Positions 34,601 to 47,815 are shown, numbered from the stretch's first letter. The stretch is 64,000 bases of DNA from Sabellastarte sp. h YS-2021 (GCA_964017235.1 OZ024930.1:25734614-25798613), one strand, 5' to 3'. Translations and numbers: made by a program. Notes: generated from the letters alone by a model not told the origin.

Positions 34601-36725
34601 CAAATAAGAAAACGACAAAAATATGTAAACAATGCCATACTAATACATGGCAACTTGAATGCCACCTTCTGCCTGGTTTACTGAATCAAGGATTCTTTTT
34701 CAATTAATCTTCTCGCTGAAATCAACGACACTTTGCGACTGTTGTCGAGTCAATCAAGAAGAAATCATTGCCACTTATTTATTCTTTTTCCACAACAATT
34801 AATGCATTACTTCCACAACCTTCACGCATTATAAGTCTACGCAACATCATTTCTCTGGCTAAAAACTCACTGGACAGATTACCGTATGTAACTGGATAAA
34901 CACCCAGGGCCAGGGACCACAATTTGAGATGAAAAACAGCTGGATTTCTGGCATTATGATGAAACTTTACAACTGGCATATCGATTGAAAACTTAATATA
35001 TTGGAAACAAACCCTAGATCTGAAGAAATTGCTTTCATCCCTTCTTCTTGTAGATTTTAAATCTTTTGTACTGATTTCTAAAACAGAACTGTTATGTTTT
35101 GTTTTCATGAGCTTTACTTCCTGTTAGTACCTATTTGATTGGGGATACACTAAAACAAACCCTTTTTCAGAATTCCCGAGTCTGAATGGTAAGATTTTAC
35201 ATAATCAACTTAGCACAGGGAAAACTTTAACAGGAATGGACATCTTTATTGTCAAGAATACTAAGACAAAAATTGCTTCATGCTAGTTATCAGAAGAATC
35301 CTTGTGCCATCAAATCAGAAATTTCAAGAGGATTTTGTTCATATGCCATCCCCAAAGAATAGTATCCAGATTCCAGTACAACACAAAATTGACTGGAGTA
35401 CAGTATCCACTTACAACTAATAACTCTCCCTTCATAAATTTACAGCACTTTCCAATGATACTCAAATTGTAAAAATAAAATTTCCTTCATTAAATGTTTG
35501 TTTCTTTACACTACCCTGAGGTTGAAAATGTTATCAAATTTGGCACACCTTCAAGTCATTTCACCCTGATAGTATTCAAGCCTTCCTATTCAATAAGATA
35601 TAGAGCTCAATCTCTGCACACCCAAGACCATCCAATCAACCTTATTTGTGTCACAACTGTATCTAATTTAAAATCACTTTCCCAGGGGTGTACATTCTTT
35701 AAGCGTTGTACTCAGTGACTTTTAATTTATACTATTTATGCTGGCCAATCTAATGTACATTAATTCTCATGGGACACTTCATCTTTTCTCTCTTCAGTTT
35801 GCATATTTGACCGCCATACAACACATAGTTAAAAATAAACTTGGCTGAAAGTTCTATTCAGATTTCATTCAGACCCCAAATGATTTGGGCCAAATCCCAT
35901 ATTTCATTCCATAAATTATGCTATAGTTTATTGTTTTAGTTTCTTGGTTTCTGCATCTAGTCCTAAAATGGCTCCAAATAATGTTCCCTCTATGCAACCC
36001 AAATGGTTTTTTAAACTTACAGCTTTCCAAATAAATACACTAACATTTAATAAACTAAACAGATTTTTAAGGCAATTAATCTCAGCAATAGTGAATTCTA
36101 AGGCACAAAAGACAAACAGCTAAAACAAATTTATTTTGCACCAATTAATGAATTTAACAAAGTCTGGAGTTTCAAATCTCTCAAAGCTTGATTTGCAAGA
36201 TAATAAAAAATATTCCACATAGTTTGATAGCACAAAAGGACATTGTTTCATCAAAGAATGCTATGAAGACCTTTTCTTTGTTGACAATCTGTTACTCCTG
36301 ATTCTCACAGAGTAAAGAATCTGAATTTCACCACCACAAGTAAATCTCACCATTTCTTCTTACAAAAACAAACAAATTTGATAAAACTGCCTTGCAAAAT
36401 AATACCTTTCTCCTAAATTTCATATGGCATTTACTTGTTTCTCTATTTCATATGAACCAAAGATCAGGCTAGATAAGTACTATTACTATTGGTACATTCC
36501 GACTCTCTTGACTTACTATTACTCTGTCAAGTGTCAACATGTTTATATATTTATTACTTTAATAAAGTGATTTTTTGGCCTGTAACATCTTTTGGTAATA
36601 ATTTTAAATACACATAATTACACATATTTAACCGGATTTACCTAATACTGTAAGTACTTCACAAGTTGACTGACAGAGATCTATTGTCAGTGGCATCCTC
36701 AGAGAGAAACAAAAGAGTATCCCGC

Positions 36726-36757
<32 letters not shown>

Positions 36758-36840
36758 ACCACCACCACCACCACCACCACCACCACCATCTCTAACCTTC
36801 TGTGAAAAATGAAAGTGATAGGAGAATCAGCCAGACTTAC
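31612..36840 (-). other. MAGI intron between linker and WW2 exons (5.2 kb)
   Basis: Long AT-rich intron. Near 35075-35140 is a MITE-like fragment (CTTACTTCCTGTTAG-type core) related to 29283-29345. A C-tract and CAC microsatellite close it. About 32300-32800 has repeated phrases (CAGTAAGCTGGTATCC, AGTAAACTTGTAGCC, TTCACAACA) hinting at three or four decayed tandem units of about 90 bp. No exon recognised. Confidence 0.5.
36727..36789. repeat. Poly-C plus (CAC)n microsatellite beside a MAGI donor site
   Basis: A run of about 31 C is followed by about ten ACC units. On the gene strand this is (GGT)n then a long G run, beginning about 50 nt downstream of the GTAAGT donor of the 36841 exon. Confidence 0.95.
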
Positions 36841-37422
36841 CCGGCGTTTCTATAAAGCGTATGGTTTTATCGCAGTCCAGACACGTGGTTTCAAATGTCA
36901 CCCTGTCCTTTCCTGCTGACTTGGGCTTCTTTAGAATACCTTTCTTTTTGACTGGCGTCTCTTTTTCCCCTCCTCCATTTTTGTTCTCTGACTGTAGCTT
37001 CTTTTCACCATTCACCTCCTCCATCTGTAATCTTTGCTTACTACAATCTGGCATTTTCCTCTTTTGTTCACGCGTTGCTTGGTAACTACGGTCCAAATCA
37101 TCTGCACTTTGCCGCCGGACTTTTAAGCTCAGCAATTTCTCAAAATCCTCAGGTTTTACGTTCACCACGTCACTATCATTTCCAGAACTATGGCCAGAAT
37201 CATGCATTTCTGCTGAAAGTGGTGGGGACTCACTCGGACTAGGACTGTCATGTGACCTGTTGATTAATTCGTCTGGATTTTTACTATTCTCACCACTCAA
37301 TGAGATGACTTCTTGTTTCCTGGGATTTTTACTTTCATTCATGCAGTTCACTGCTGCCTTACTTCTCTCTTTACTAGATCCAAGCGTCAACACCATTTTA
37401 CGCATCACTTGTGCAGTAAATT
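36841..37422 (-). CDS. MAGI: MAGI exon: long charged linker between WW1 and WW2
   Basis: Long exon with a strong donor, CCGG|GTAAGT, phase 1. It encodes about 190 residues: Ser/Asn-rich (DSPSPSESPPLSAEMHDSGH), then charged (DFEKLLSLKVRR, SADDLDRSYQATREQKRK), then Lys-rich KKKGILKKPKSAGKDRVTFE, and CLDCDKTIRFIETPG. It joins ELPYGWEKV of WW2 in frame. In MAGI proteins this place holds a short acidic stretch, so the length is unusual. The 5' boundary is uncertain: acceptors at 37422 (TTGAAG) or 37407 (CACAAG) both give the required phase 1 but have poor pyrimidine tracts. An alternative is that the ATG at 37403-37405 starts a short isoform. GILK followed by RVTF is discussed in the findings. Confidence 0.75.
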
Positions 37423-40400
37423 CTTCAAGATGATATCTAGATTTATATCCAGACTGTAGGTTATACTAGGCAGTAGCTTTTTAGATCACATTATCCGGTA
37501 AAATAAATTGAAAAATTAAACCACACAAATATCTTTACTTTGATCTTTGTAACTGAAACAATTTCTGTTTGATTATCTAAATTGGGCAACAGATTCATCC
37601 TACAAACCTCTGACAGTTATTTCTGATTGATTTTTAATCCTAGATTGAGGGTCTGTTTCCTTGTTTAATACGAATTAAACGAAAAGAACTGAATGTAGCA
37701 GCCATCTTTTTTCACTTCAAAACCACTTACAAGAAATGCTATCCATATTTCCTCTTGGATTTACCAGTGAACATAGTTTTAGTGTTTTTCACTTAACAAA
37801 ATTACAAAAACTTATAAGAGTTTTCATTTAAAATTAATGTGTGCTGTTAAAATCTTGCAGAAAAATGGCTCTTTTCTCTGGCACTCTGAAAACCTGGCAC
37901 CAAGATGTTCAAAGTTCACTGCATTCCAGCATCACTTGCAATCCATTGTCTGTATATATAAAGAAACTCGCCAGTTTATTCCTTCAAGGCTGATTCAGTC
38001 TCTTTTATATTACATCTCTGAAACTATTCAGAGTTGAATCAACCATTACTTTTATGCAATGTACTAGTGTTCTTATGACCTCTGGCATTAATTCTTGGCT
38101 ATGTTTCGAAAGCCACAAAAGATGATTTTCTTTTTCATGTTTAGATATAAAACAACCAATGTATTCCACAATAACGTTGTCTTTGTGTGATAACAAGAGT
38201 ACCCATTCACAAAACAAACTGTATTTTTGTTAATTAATTCTTCCAAAAAAGTCATGGACTAATTGTATCTAAATTTACCCTACTAAGTGCATCTAAATAC
38301 TTTACAAAGTTCTGACGCAAAATCAACATGTGTAACAACACAAAACAAGTACACACAAAGACAAGCACATTCAAATCTGAAGCACTGCTGTGCTAGCAAC
38401 TTCCAGCAAGGCCAACAGTATACATTTATACCCATAACTTGTTGTGATTAGTATAAAGTAACCCAGGAACTGTATCAATTAGCAGGCAAGGATCTTCTTC
38501 ACAAACACAGAAACAGAATCATTCCCAAGTAAACACATGCAAAACAGCTCTCCTCCTGCTTGCTGATTCACTTCCAATTTACTGTTACATTAACAAACCT
38601 CAGCATCAGCATCAGCACTTGGCATGACTAATTTAGCAGTTCCAATGCTAGTCACCTGAGAAGTGTGGCCAGGTGATTCTACTGAGTTAATGTAATTCCT
38701 CTGTGAAATAAAACACATCTTCTTTATATTTTCCCACAATACAAACATGTACAAAACTCCCACTTAAAAACCCCGGCTAACATATAATTCCATATTCTGC
38801 ATTAGTGGGAGCTTGTAGTCGAGTGTCTGAGCTTTATTTCTCATTCTAGTTGACATGTTTAGGTAGAATTCGTCATCCATGGAATTTTATTGAGTTCTAT
38901 GTATCAATCTTAACTCCAACATTTATTTCTCCAGGCAATGAATTTTTACCTTCTTTGTAGTCACTGTTGTATGTTTTCTGTAGATATGTATCATAGGTGC
39001 TATCAATAATGACACATAACAATGAAACAAATTTGCATATCAACATTATCGCAAATATAGCCTCATCTCCCAATCATAGCTTTGTTTATTACAACACAGT
39101 GTGTCAACACCAGCCAGCCTGTTTTGTACTTTCCCAGTTTACTATTCAGGGTCAAAGGTCTGCGGTCAACAAATGCAATACAATCACCAACAGCAGTCTT
39201 CTGCAATCACAACAGCTGTGTATCACCAAGTTCATACTTTTCCCTCCCATGTTGTACATTTTACATACACATACAATTGAAAGAAGGTAATCAGACCATG
39301 ACATGGTATTGTACTAAATGGCCAATTTCCGGAGCTAGAGGCAGTAATCACTGGCCTCCATGATTAGTGTTATTCTCCTATAACTGCACAAAAACCTGAA
39401 GAGATAATCCAGAGAATATCCAATCAACCGGCATAAACAACACCCACTAGTGAAGCCTCTTTTTGTAAACTACTCCAATTAGGAAACTACCTGTTACAGA
39501 AACATGTTCTTTTTTAAATAGTACTCACTCAAACTGAGTGAGAGAACATAGCCCAGTTTTTAGCAATTCATGCAGCTATCTGTAATGCTTGGGTAACCAG
39601 CTGATAGAGACGCTTGTCAAAATATGACAGAAAATCAGGCATCCATCAAATAGTGAGGAGCATGTCAGCTTTGTCCACATTAAAGTCCACTAAGCACCAG
39701 TCCAAATGCCATTAGTACTCCTTTGTATGCAAGAAAGAATTCTAATGTATATCCTAAAGTGAGAGCTTTGTAGATTAAATGAGGAACATACATATAATCT
39801 TTCCCAGACTCAACATTGTATTTCATAAATTTATAAAGTCTATACAAATAATGAAAATAAACAGTTTTGTAACATACCTTTCTAACAATATGTGTTGTAC
39901 AATGAGAGTAAAAGGATCATCAATTTTGTCCTATATAAATATGTCTATAATTATTATTATTATTAAAATGAAAGCCAAACAAAAAACTTACAACCTAAAA
40001 ATTTTGTGCACTGCTTCAGAATATGATTCAAAATGTAAAAATGTTGAAGGCATATTAAATTAATATTAACACAATATAATATTAAACCTTTTTCCATTAT
40101 TGATATATTACAAAATGGCAGTTTCTATTTCATCTTAATGTGTGCATTTGTTGTGTTCTTAATATGAAGTAGATTAACTGAAGAATTTCTTGTTCCAATG
40201 CCCACCCTCTTTTTGAATATTAATCAACTGGAGCCTTACACAGGGCTAATAAACCTGGCAAAAACACAAGATTTCATTCCACAGCTGGGTGAAAAAGCTT
40301 GGGTGGAAGCTCCCTTTGTGTGTCAGTGCCCTGATCCAATCAATTATATCCAGACATACCTATGTGTATTCCACAAAGTATACGTTTCCATATAAAAGAC

Positions 40401-41580
40401 AACCAGTGCCGATGGGCGATTACTGATGCTTGGCCACCATCTGCAGTGTTTCCATACGCTAGATTTTTCTGGCCAATAGTTTGACAGAAAACCTCGATCA
40501 CCAGGATTTAGTAAAGTTTTGCTGAAGAGGGGAGTAACAGTCATTTGACCTGGATCATTTAGAATCCTGAATAAAGAAAACAATACTCAGTTCCACTTGA
40601 ATATTGGCAGTTTTTACTTTATTCACATATTTACACAAAATGGGTGCATTTGATTACTTTTCTAAGAAAAAATGGCACAAAATAATGAAAGAAATACTAC
40701 CCCCATGGACACCCAAAGATTAACTTAGTTTTCTAAATTAATATTATTTAAAAATATATATATATATATTCAAAACATGATGGCATAGTGTGTACATAAA
40801 TATCTAAAATAAAGAAGAGAAAAAAAAAACATGTAACACGGTCAGTGTTGGTTATTTGCTATAGTCCATCGGTGATCAGAGTCGTGGAAACATGCTCTAT
40901 GTTTTTCCCAACACAGTCATACTACACTCACCCACTCGGTACCAGTACTGCCAAAACTGATGGAGTTTTTTTATTGTTCACCTTCTCTTGTCTCTTACTA
41001 TTTTCTTAAAACTAAAATGTTGTAAGGTATGTAAAGTGCGCCAATTATTTTTTTCCCCGTCAATAAATACCATTTTTACATATTTTTGCCCTAAATAACA
41101 CTAGATACTTTTTTCTTGTATTTATCAACACTGAGTGTTTGTATACTTAATCTTAATGAAATTGAAGGTTTGGTCAAGAATTATAATTAGCTTTACCTAG
41201 AAGGATATGTTTTTAGATGCTTTCACATCTGCTCACGATTCCTCCAAAACTAATGAGAGCTTCTTTATTAATTTCTTTTCATGTGGGTAGGGTCTTAAAA
41301 CAAGAGGAGAGTGCCCGTGAACGGGCACTGTGTCAGCTGACTGAATGTTTTTGATTTGTGATGGTGATAATGAGAGGAAAGCATAATTATCAGGGAAAGG
41401 GCTGTACAGAAATACAGTAAATGGTAACTGGACAGCATGTTCGAAAGATATTCCGAAGCTGACAGAAGAAAAGGACAAAAAAGTTGTGCCCTGCAAATGG
41501 TATTATGAAATAAAGTAACAAGGTAATTGTTTAAGTGTAAAAAGTAGGTTAAAAATATTTAAAGAAATACTATAAATGCA

Positions 41581-42397
41581 ATATCCTCGTTCGACCATGA
41601 AGAAGGGGTCCAAAGGTCAAATCTGACCATACCAAAAGATTCCCAGCCAAAGAATTTAGGATGGTTTACCATCCCAAACCTCTCAGACCAATAATAAGTG
41701 AGTCATAGGCACTTTTTAAGTTTGGCTCTCCTTGTTTGACCTTGAAGGAGGGGTCCAAGGTCAAATCCAACCACACAAAAAAATTCCCAGCCCATGATTT
41801 CCTGTAGCTTGTTTACCATCCCAAACTTGTAGGACCAATAATAAGCGAGTTATAAGCAATTGTAAGTTTGGCTATCCTCAATTGACCTTGAAGGAGGGGT
41901 CCCAGGTCAAATCTGACCACACCAAAAGAATCCCAGCCCATGATTTCCTATATGTTGGTTTACCATCCCAAACCTCCAAGACCAATAATACGCGAGTTAT
42001 AACCACTTTAAGTTTGGCTATCTTCGTTTGACCTGGAAGGAGGGGTCTAAGGTCAAATCCGACCACACCAAAAGATTCCCAGCCCATGATTTTCTATAGG
42101 TTGGTTTTCCATTCGAAACCTCTAGGACCAATAATAAGTGAGTTATAAGCACTTTTAAGTTTGGCTATCCTCATTTGACCTTGAAGGAGGGGTCCAAGGT
42201 GAAATCCGACCACACCAAAAAATTCCCAGCTCATGATTTTCTATAGGTTGGTTTTCATTCCAACCTCTAGGACCAATAATAAGCGAGTTATAAGCACTTT
42301 TATGTTTGGCTATCCTCATTGGACCTTGAAGGAGGGTTCCAAGGTCAAATCGGACCATATTAACAGATTCCCAGCCCATGATTTCCTACAGGTTGGA
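41581..42397 (+). repeat. 148-bp monomers (family 3 copy 1)
   Basis: Five to six head-to-tail monomers of about 148 bp marked by GACCTTGAAGGAGGGGTC, CCAAGGTCAAATC, TTCCCAGCCCATGATTTCCT and AATAATAAGCGAGTTATAAG. Each contains TTTGACCTTG and its inverse CAAGGTCAAA around a GGAGGGGTC spacer, a strong inverted repeat. Confidence 0.9.
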
Positions 42398-43975
42398 TAC
42401 AATGATTTACTCAACAGTGAGAACCTGAAAGAAGCTATTGCTCAGCTATGCCATGACATAGAGGTCTGCAATTTCACTATGTTATAGCTGACCAAAACGT
42501 CTGTGAATAACATATTTAACAAAATACTCTAAATGTAATAATTTTCAAGTTACAACTGATTTATTCAAGAGTGAGAACCTCAAAGTAACTATTACTCAGC
42601 TATGCAATGAGCTACACGTCTGAATTTTTGCTCTGTTATAGCTGACCTAAAAGTAGGTGAACAACATATTTAAGCAAAATACTGTAAATGCAATAGTTTT
42701 CAAGTTACAGCTGATTTACTCAATAGTGAGAACCTGAAAATAGCTATTGCTCAGCTATGCCATGAGCTATAGGTCTGTAATTTCACTATGTTATAGCTGA
42801 CCCAAAAGTAGGTGAACAATATATTTTAACAAAATACTCCAAATGCAATATTTTTCAAGTTATAGCTGATTTACTCAACAGTCAGTGCCTGAGAATAGCT
42901 ATTGCTCAGTTGTGCCATGAGCTACAGGTCTGTAATTTCACTATGTTATAGCTGACCCAAAAGTAGCTGAATAACATATTTGCACAAATTTCTGTAAAGG
43001 CAATAGTTTTCCAATTACAACTGATTTACTCAACAGTGAGAACTTCAAAGTAGCTATTACTCAGCTATGCAATGAGCCACAGGTCTGGAACTTCACTATG
43101 TTATAGCTGACCCCAAAATAGGTGAATAACATATTGAAACAAAATACTCTAAATGCAATAGTTTTCAAGTTATAAGTGATTTACTCAACAGTGATAACCT
43201 AAAAGTAGCTATTACTCAGCTATGCCATGAGCTACAGGTCTGAAATTTTACTATGTTATAGCTGACCCAAAAGTAGCTGAATAACATATTTATACGAAAT
43301 TCTCTAAATGCAATAGTTTTCAAATTACAAGTGATTTACTCAACATTGAGAACTTCAAAGTAGCTATTACTCAGCTATGCAATGAGCCACAGATCTGAAA
43401 CTTCACTATGTTATAGCTGATCCCAAAATAGGTGAATAAAATATTGAAACAAAATACTCTAAATGCAATAGTTTCCAAGTTATAAGCGATTTACTCAACA
43501 GTGATAACCTAAAAGTAGCTATTACTCAGCTATGCCATGAGCTACAGGTCTGAAATTTTACTATGTTATAGCTGACCCAAAAGTAGCTGAATAACATATT
43601 TATACAAAATTCTCTAAATGCAATAGTTTTGAAGTTATAAGCGATTTACTCAACAGTGATAACCTAAAAGTAGCTATTACTCAGCTATGCCATGAGCTAC
43701 AGCTCTAAAATTTTACTATGTTATAGCTGGCCCAAAAGTAGCTGAATAACATATTTATACGAAATTCTCTAAATGCAATAGTTTATAAGTTACAAGTGAT
43801 TCTACTCATGATGGAAGTTACTGAAAGGCCCAAAAGTAGCTATTACTCACTTAGCTATTGAGACAGGCACCCAACTTACTCACCATATTGTAGCTATGAA
43901 AAAAGTAGCTGAATAACATATTTTAACAAAATGCTCTAGATGCAACAGTTTTCAAGTTATAAATGATTTTGTGCA
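42398..43975 (+). repeat. 153-bp monomers (family 3 copy 1)
   Basis: About ten monomers of about 153 bp with GATTTACTCAACAGTGA, AGTAGCTATTACTCAGCTATG, AGGTCTGAAATTTCACTATG and CCAAAAGTAGGTGAATAAC. The last monomer is degenerate. The sequence is recognisably related to the 133-bp satellite of family 1. Confidence 0.9.
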
Positions 43976-46900
43976 TGATTTCATGAATTTTAATGCATTA
44001 AAAATTATTAAAAAAATTTATTTAAAAAAAGTAAGACAGATCCAGGTCTCATACTCACACAAGAGAATCTACCTCTGGCCTAGTACATATATGCAAGATA
44101 TGAGAGAAATCCCTGCAATAGTCACTGAGAAAATTGTGATTAAGTGTTGAAATTTTCACACTTTTGGTGGGGGTACCCCCCTTGTAATGTCTCTAGCAAA
44201 CAGACGAACAGACAGATTTGCATGCCTTGAACAATTTTTCATCCTCGATAGATAAGGTATCTTTTAAAAAAACAGCACGTCTCTAGGCCTTGTAGTTTTG
44301 GAGGAGAAGTTGTTCACGCGGACGCGTGCGCCCACGCCGCAGAGTGACGACATAATGTCAGCTGACTGACAAGTCAGCTGACATAAAAAAGAAAGCTATC
44401 CCGGTGGATACAATTAATGTAGTGAAAGATTTTGGATCATACTCTATGTACAAAAGATCCCAAATTCTCAACTATCCTAATTTCTATGCTTTTCGTGGTC
44501 ATACTAACAAATTATGAGGGTTAATATAAAAAAAGTATCATTTGGTTGGAATTACACTATGGGGATACTGGGCTACCTAGGCAAAGGTTTGTGCTCTAGG
44601 AGTATTTTTTGTGTTCTGACTCTCCCAACTTTCAACTTTTAGACTAAAATTATCAACTCCAGCAATAAGTAAAACTGGGATCTCATTCATGTAGATATAT
44701 TAAAATCTCTTTCAAATATTATACTCTGTGATGAATTTTCAGATTTATAGGATTAGTGGAAAGAAATAAGACATCATATTAGATAGCACACAAGTTATAT
44801 TATGAATATTTGGATATTTATGTAATAATATGTGATCAAATATTTGAAAAGAGATTTTGCTATTCACTTTTAGCCTAAGCAATTATTCTTATTTGAAAGT
44901 TTTGTTAAAATAATCATGGCTTGTTAATTTTAAATTATTTAAATCTAATATACAAACACTTCCATAACTCTTAATATCTAAATTTTGTATGCTTACTCTA
45001 CAAAATCCAGGTACTAATTGTGCAATGAACAGCAAGGTGTGGTTTGTTGTTAAAAACAACAGAAAACACTGTTGCTTCTCTTGTGTAACTTTAAGGATGA
45101 TTTCTCTCTGTTTAGTAAATGCTGTTTATTCTATGTAGTCTCTCTGTTTAGTATATGCTGTTGTACAATTACTCACTGGGCTTGTTCTGAATCCAGCAGC
45201 TCTTCTTGTGATTATTAAATGTTTTTCCTTGTTAATACAAATTATCTTTAACTGATCCAACAGTTTTATCAGAAGCTGTTTATTGAATACCATAGAAACT
45301 TGCAACTTGACACCTTTGTTGATAACTACATTACAAGTTGTCAGAAAGTTATGTTGCTTGGCTTGTTGTTTACCTTATTACTAGGGCTGTGGAGTTAACT
45401 TGTGCTAAAGCACCGAGTGATCCATGTTCCATATTTGTTGAAAACAATTATTTTCACCCAATTTACATCCAATAAGTGATTTGGTGTAATTTTTACATGT
45501 AAAATAAAAAACCATGCACATTTTTGGCTACTATTACACCAAAGTGAGTACTGATCAAAGTACTCCAGTACAAAATTAGCTTTTAGGCAGAATAACGGGG
45601 GGGGGGGGCTCAAAGACTTCGTGATGACAAGTCCCTCCATGGTCACTGAGGTTGCCAGGTTCAAGTCTTTGGTATTAGTAAGAAAGGTGTCTTCTGTTTA
45701 CTGATGCCTGGAAATTTACAGTTCAGATTTCTGATGAACTAGAGTACACTACTTTGAGATTTTATATGTAAGTCCCTTTCACTGAATTGGTACAACTTTA
45801 ATTCATAGCTTACGCTATGGAAGCAGGATTTTCTCACTTTTTTTATTAATAGCCTCAATTTTGCCCTGTCCATGTTCTTGAAATTATTTGAATTAGTGTT
45901 ATTGTTGTAGTTTTCACATTGGCAACACCAAAGTGACATTTTCATACCACTTAAAAAAACAAGCATCTCTGTACCAACTGCATTAAACTGAGCACCTTAT
46001 ATAGCATAATGTGAAATTCTGCATAATATCATGGACAAAGGGATCCAATGAAAAGGGTGGGGTAAAAGTGATAGAATGGCTTAAATTGAAATGCATTAGT
46101 AATAATAATAGTAACATACTGAAATTTGCCAATGAATATGCCACAAACCCTTTTGTTTCCAGCCTCCTGTTTCAATATTTTGTTGTTGACCTTATCCACA
46201 AGTTTGTTGCAAAACACTGGCAATGTAAAACAAAGTATGATAACATTGTTTGGTGATAAAACCAAACACAATATTTTGTTTATAAATAGAAACATGTATA
46301 AATCTTGATAAAGTCTTGTAACTTGTTTTTACTAGATACTAAAACTTACTTTGTGTACTAAATATATATAGTTTCGTCTTTTTTTTTTTTTTAAATAACC
46401 GTGGTTAAATAACTTCTACTTTTTCTGATTTTTTTTTTCCTATTGACTTACTTAAGTATAAAATATTCAAAGATTTCACATATTTATATAAGCTTTTTTT
46501 CTGGGACTGATTTAAATTTCAATGTTTCACTCTGTAAGGTAAACATAGGCCTGAAATATTTTTAAACACTTTTATAGTTCTACCATAAATGTATGTCCTT
46601 CTGTATAATATCAAAAGTGGTGCATGGTATGTCCCACTAAACCACAGCCAAAACCCACTATATATGTTTCAAGGTCATACCTTCTCTCATCTCTCTATAT
46701 ACAGAAAAACCAAATGCATGTGTACAATTGAATTCTATCAGCTAAGTGGAACATTTCAGGTCATTCTCTACCTTTCCCCCAGGCTCCAGCTTATTGTGAC
46801 TACGGACATTATATTCTTTTTGATTGTCAGTCCATTAATTTGCCACCCATGTGATGTATTGGCATTAGAAATTTTAACAACTCCCCTAGTTTATGGTGCA

Positions 46901-47741
46901 ATACACACTGTGAGTATTTCTGTGGACAGATATATATTTAACCCCTTCTGATGGTTTGGTTGTTTTACCAGAACAAAGTGCATGTTTCCACATAAGAAAT
47001 CCAAGAAAAGCATGTATTTGGTCTCCTTCTGAGCTGAAAGTGTATTAAGCATAAGTGCATGTGATTTGCAGACAGAAATGGCCAATTACACAGGGAAAAT
47101 ATATGAATTTCTTGTCAATGTTTCACCCATTTATTGTAAATTTGCAATATTTTCTTGTGCAGAAGTTCTTTATCTCTGAAAAATGGTGACCAGCACTACA
47201 GCTCATACAATTTACGGATATACCACATTTCAAAATAATTTGAACTTAATTTTACCTTCATTTTATCAATACTTGCTGTAACTTGCATCATGACAGAATA
47301 CCCTATGATAAAATATCAGATGGTATACAGTGTGTACCCACAGTGCATGATAATTACAGTAAATATAATATGGACTGGTATGTTTCCATAATCAATCTTA
47401 GCTGATGCTTTTTTTTGCTTTTTTTTTTCTTTTTATCCACCAAGCTTAACTGTAAATCATAGCTCTGTGCCCATTTCCTGTATTAAAATTCCAGTTATAA
47501 ATATACCAGGTCAATCTCTACAGATTTACTGTATGTGATCAAAAATCCATCAAATACCTGCATCACTTGGTTTCTCAAGTAATTTTTTCATAAACATCCA
47601 TTTGCTGGGAAATTAATCTTTGTTAAAATCACATTTGTGCAGTCACTGTATCTCCTGCCTTCTTTGGCTTCCTTTTCAACATCTTGCCTGATATTCTGTA
47701 CCAGGTAGGCCATCAGTACTTCCCACAGATTGACATTAGCC

Positions 47742-47815
47742 AGATTTGAACCCACAACCATACTAATAAGGCTACAGTGACCACTTCCCAAACTAGAGCA
47801 TCAGTTGGCCAGGGT
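47742..47815 (-). mobile_element. tRNA-derived SINE head (decayed)
   Basis: On the minus strand TGGCCAACTGATG, an A-box-like motif, is followed by GGTTGTGGGTTCAAATCTGG containing a B box (GGTTCAAATCT at 47742-47752). The phrase GGTTGTGGGTT is shared with the SINE head at 31181-31250, so both likely belong to one family. Confidence 0.45.

Larger units (their letters stand above)
41301..44386 (+). mobile_element. Family 3 HINE/pearl-like element, copy 1 (3.1 kb)
   Basis: Begins CAAGAGGAG, then the hairpin AGTGCCCGT-GA-ACGGGCACT and the subterminal motif TGTCAGCTGACTGA. It ends in a palindrome (44356-44383) with arms TGTCAGCTGACT and AGTCAGCTGACA, then TAA. The interior holds 148-bp monomers, then 153-bp monomers, then a conserved tail with a GC-rich tract (GCGGACGCGTGCG, about 44318-44342) before the palindrome. 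Relative to copy 2 (54887-60873) it lacks about 230 bp near 42397, joined at a TTGG/GTGG-type microhomology. No ORF. Flanks are A-rich on both sides, so the exact target site is ambiguous. Confidence 0.8.

Noticed and set aside
40386..40566. Minus-strand frame (ILNDPGQMTVTPLFSK...WPEKSSVW) with a good acceptor and a GTATGT donor
   Set aside because: Its entry and exit phases (2 and 2) do not fit the MAGI chain between the exons at 51505 and 36841, and the residues match no domain I know. Probably chance or a relic.
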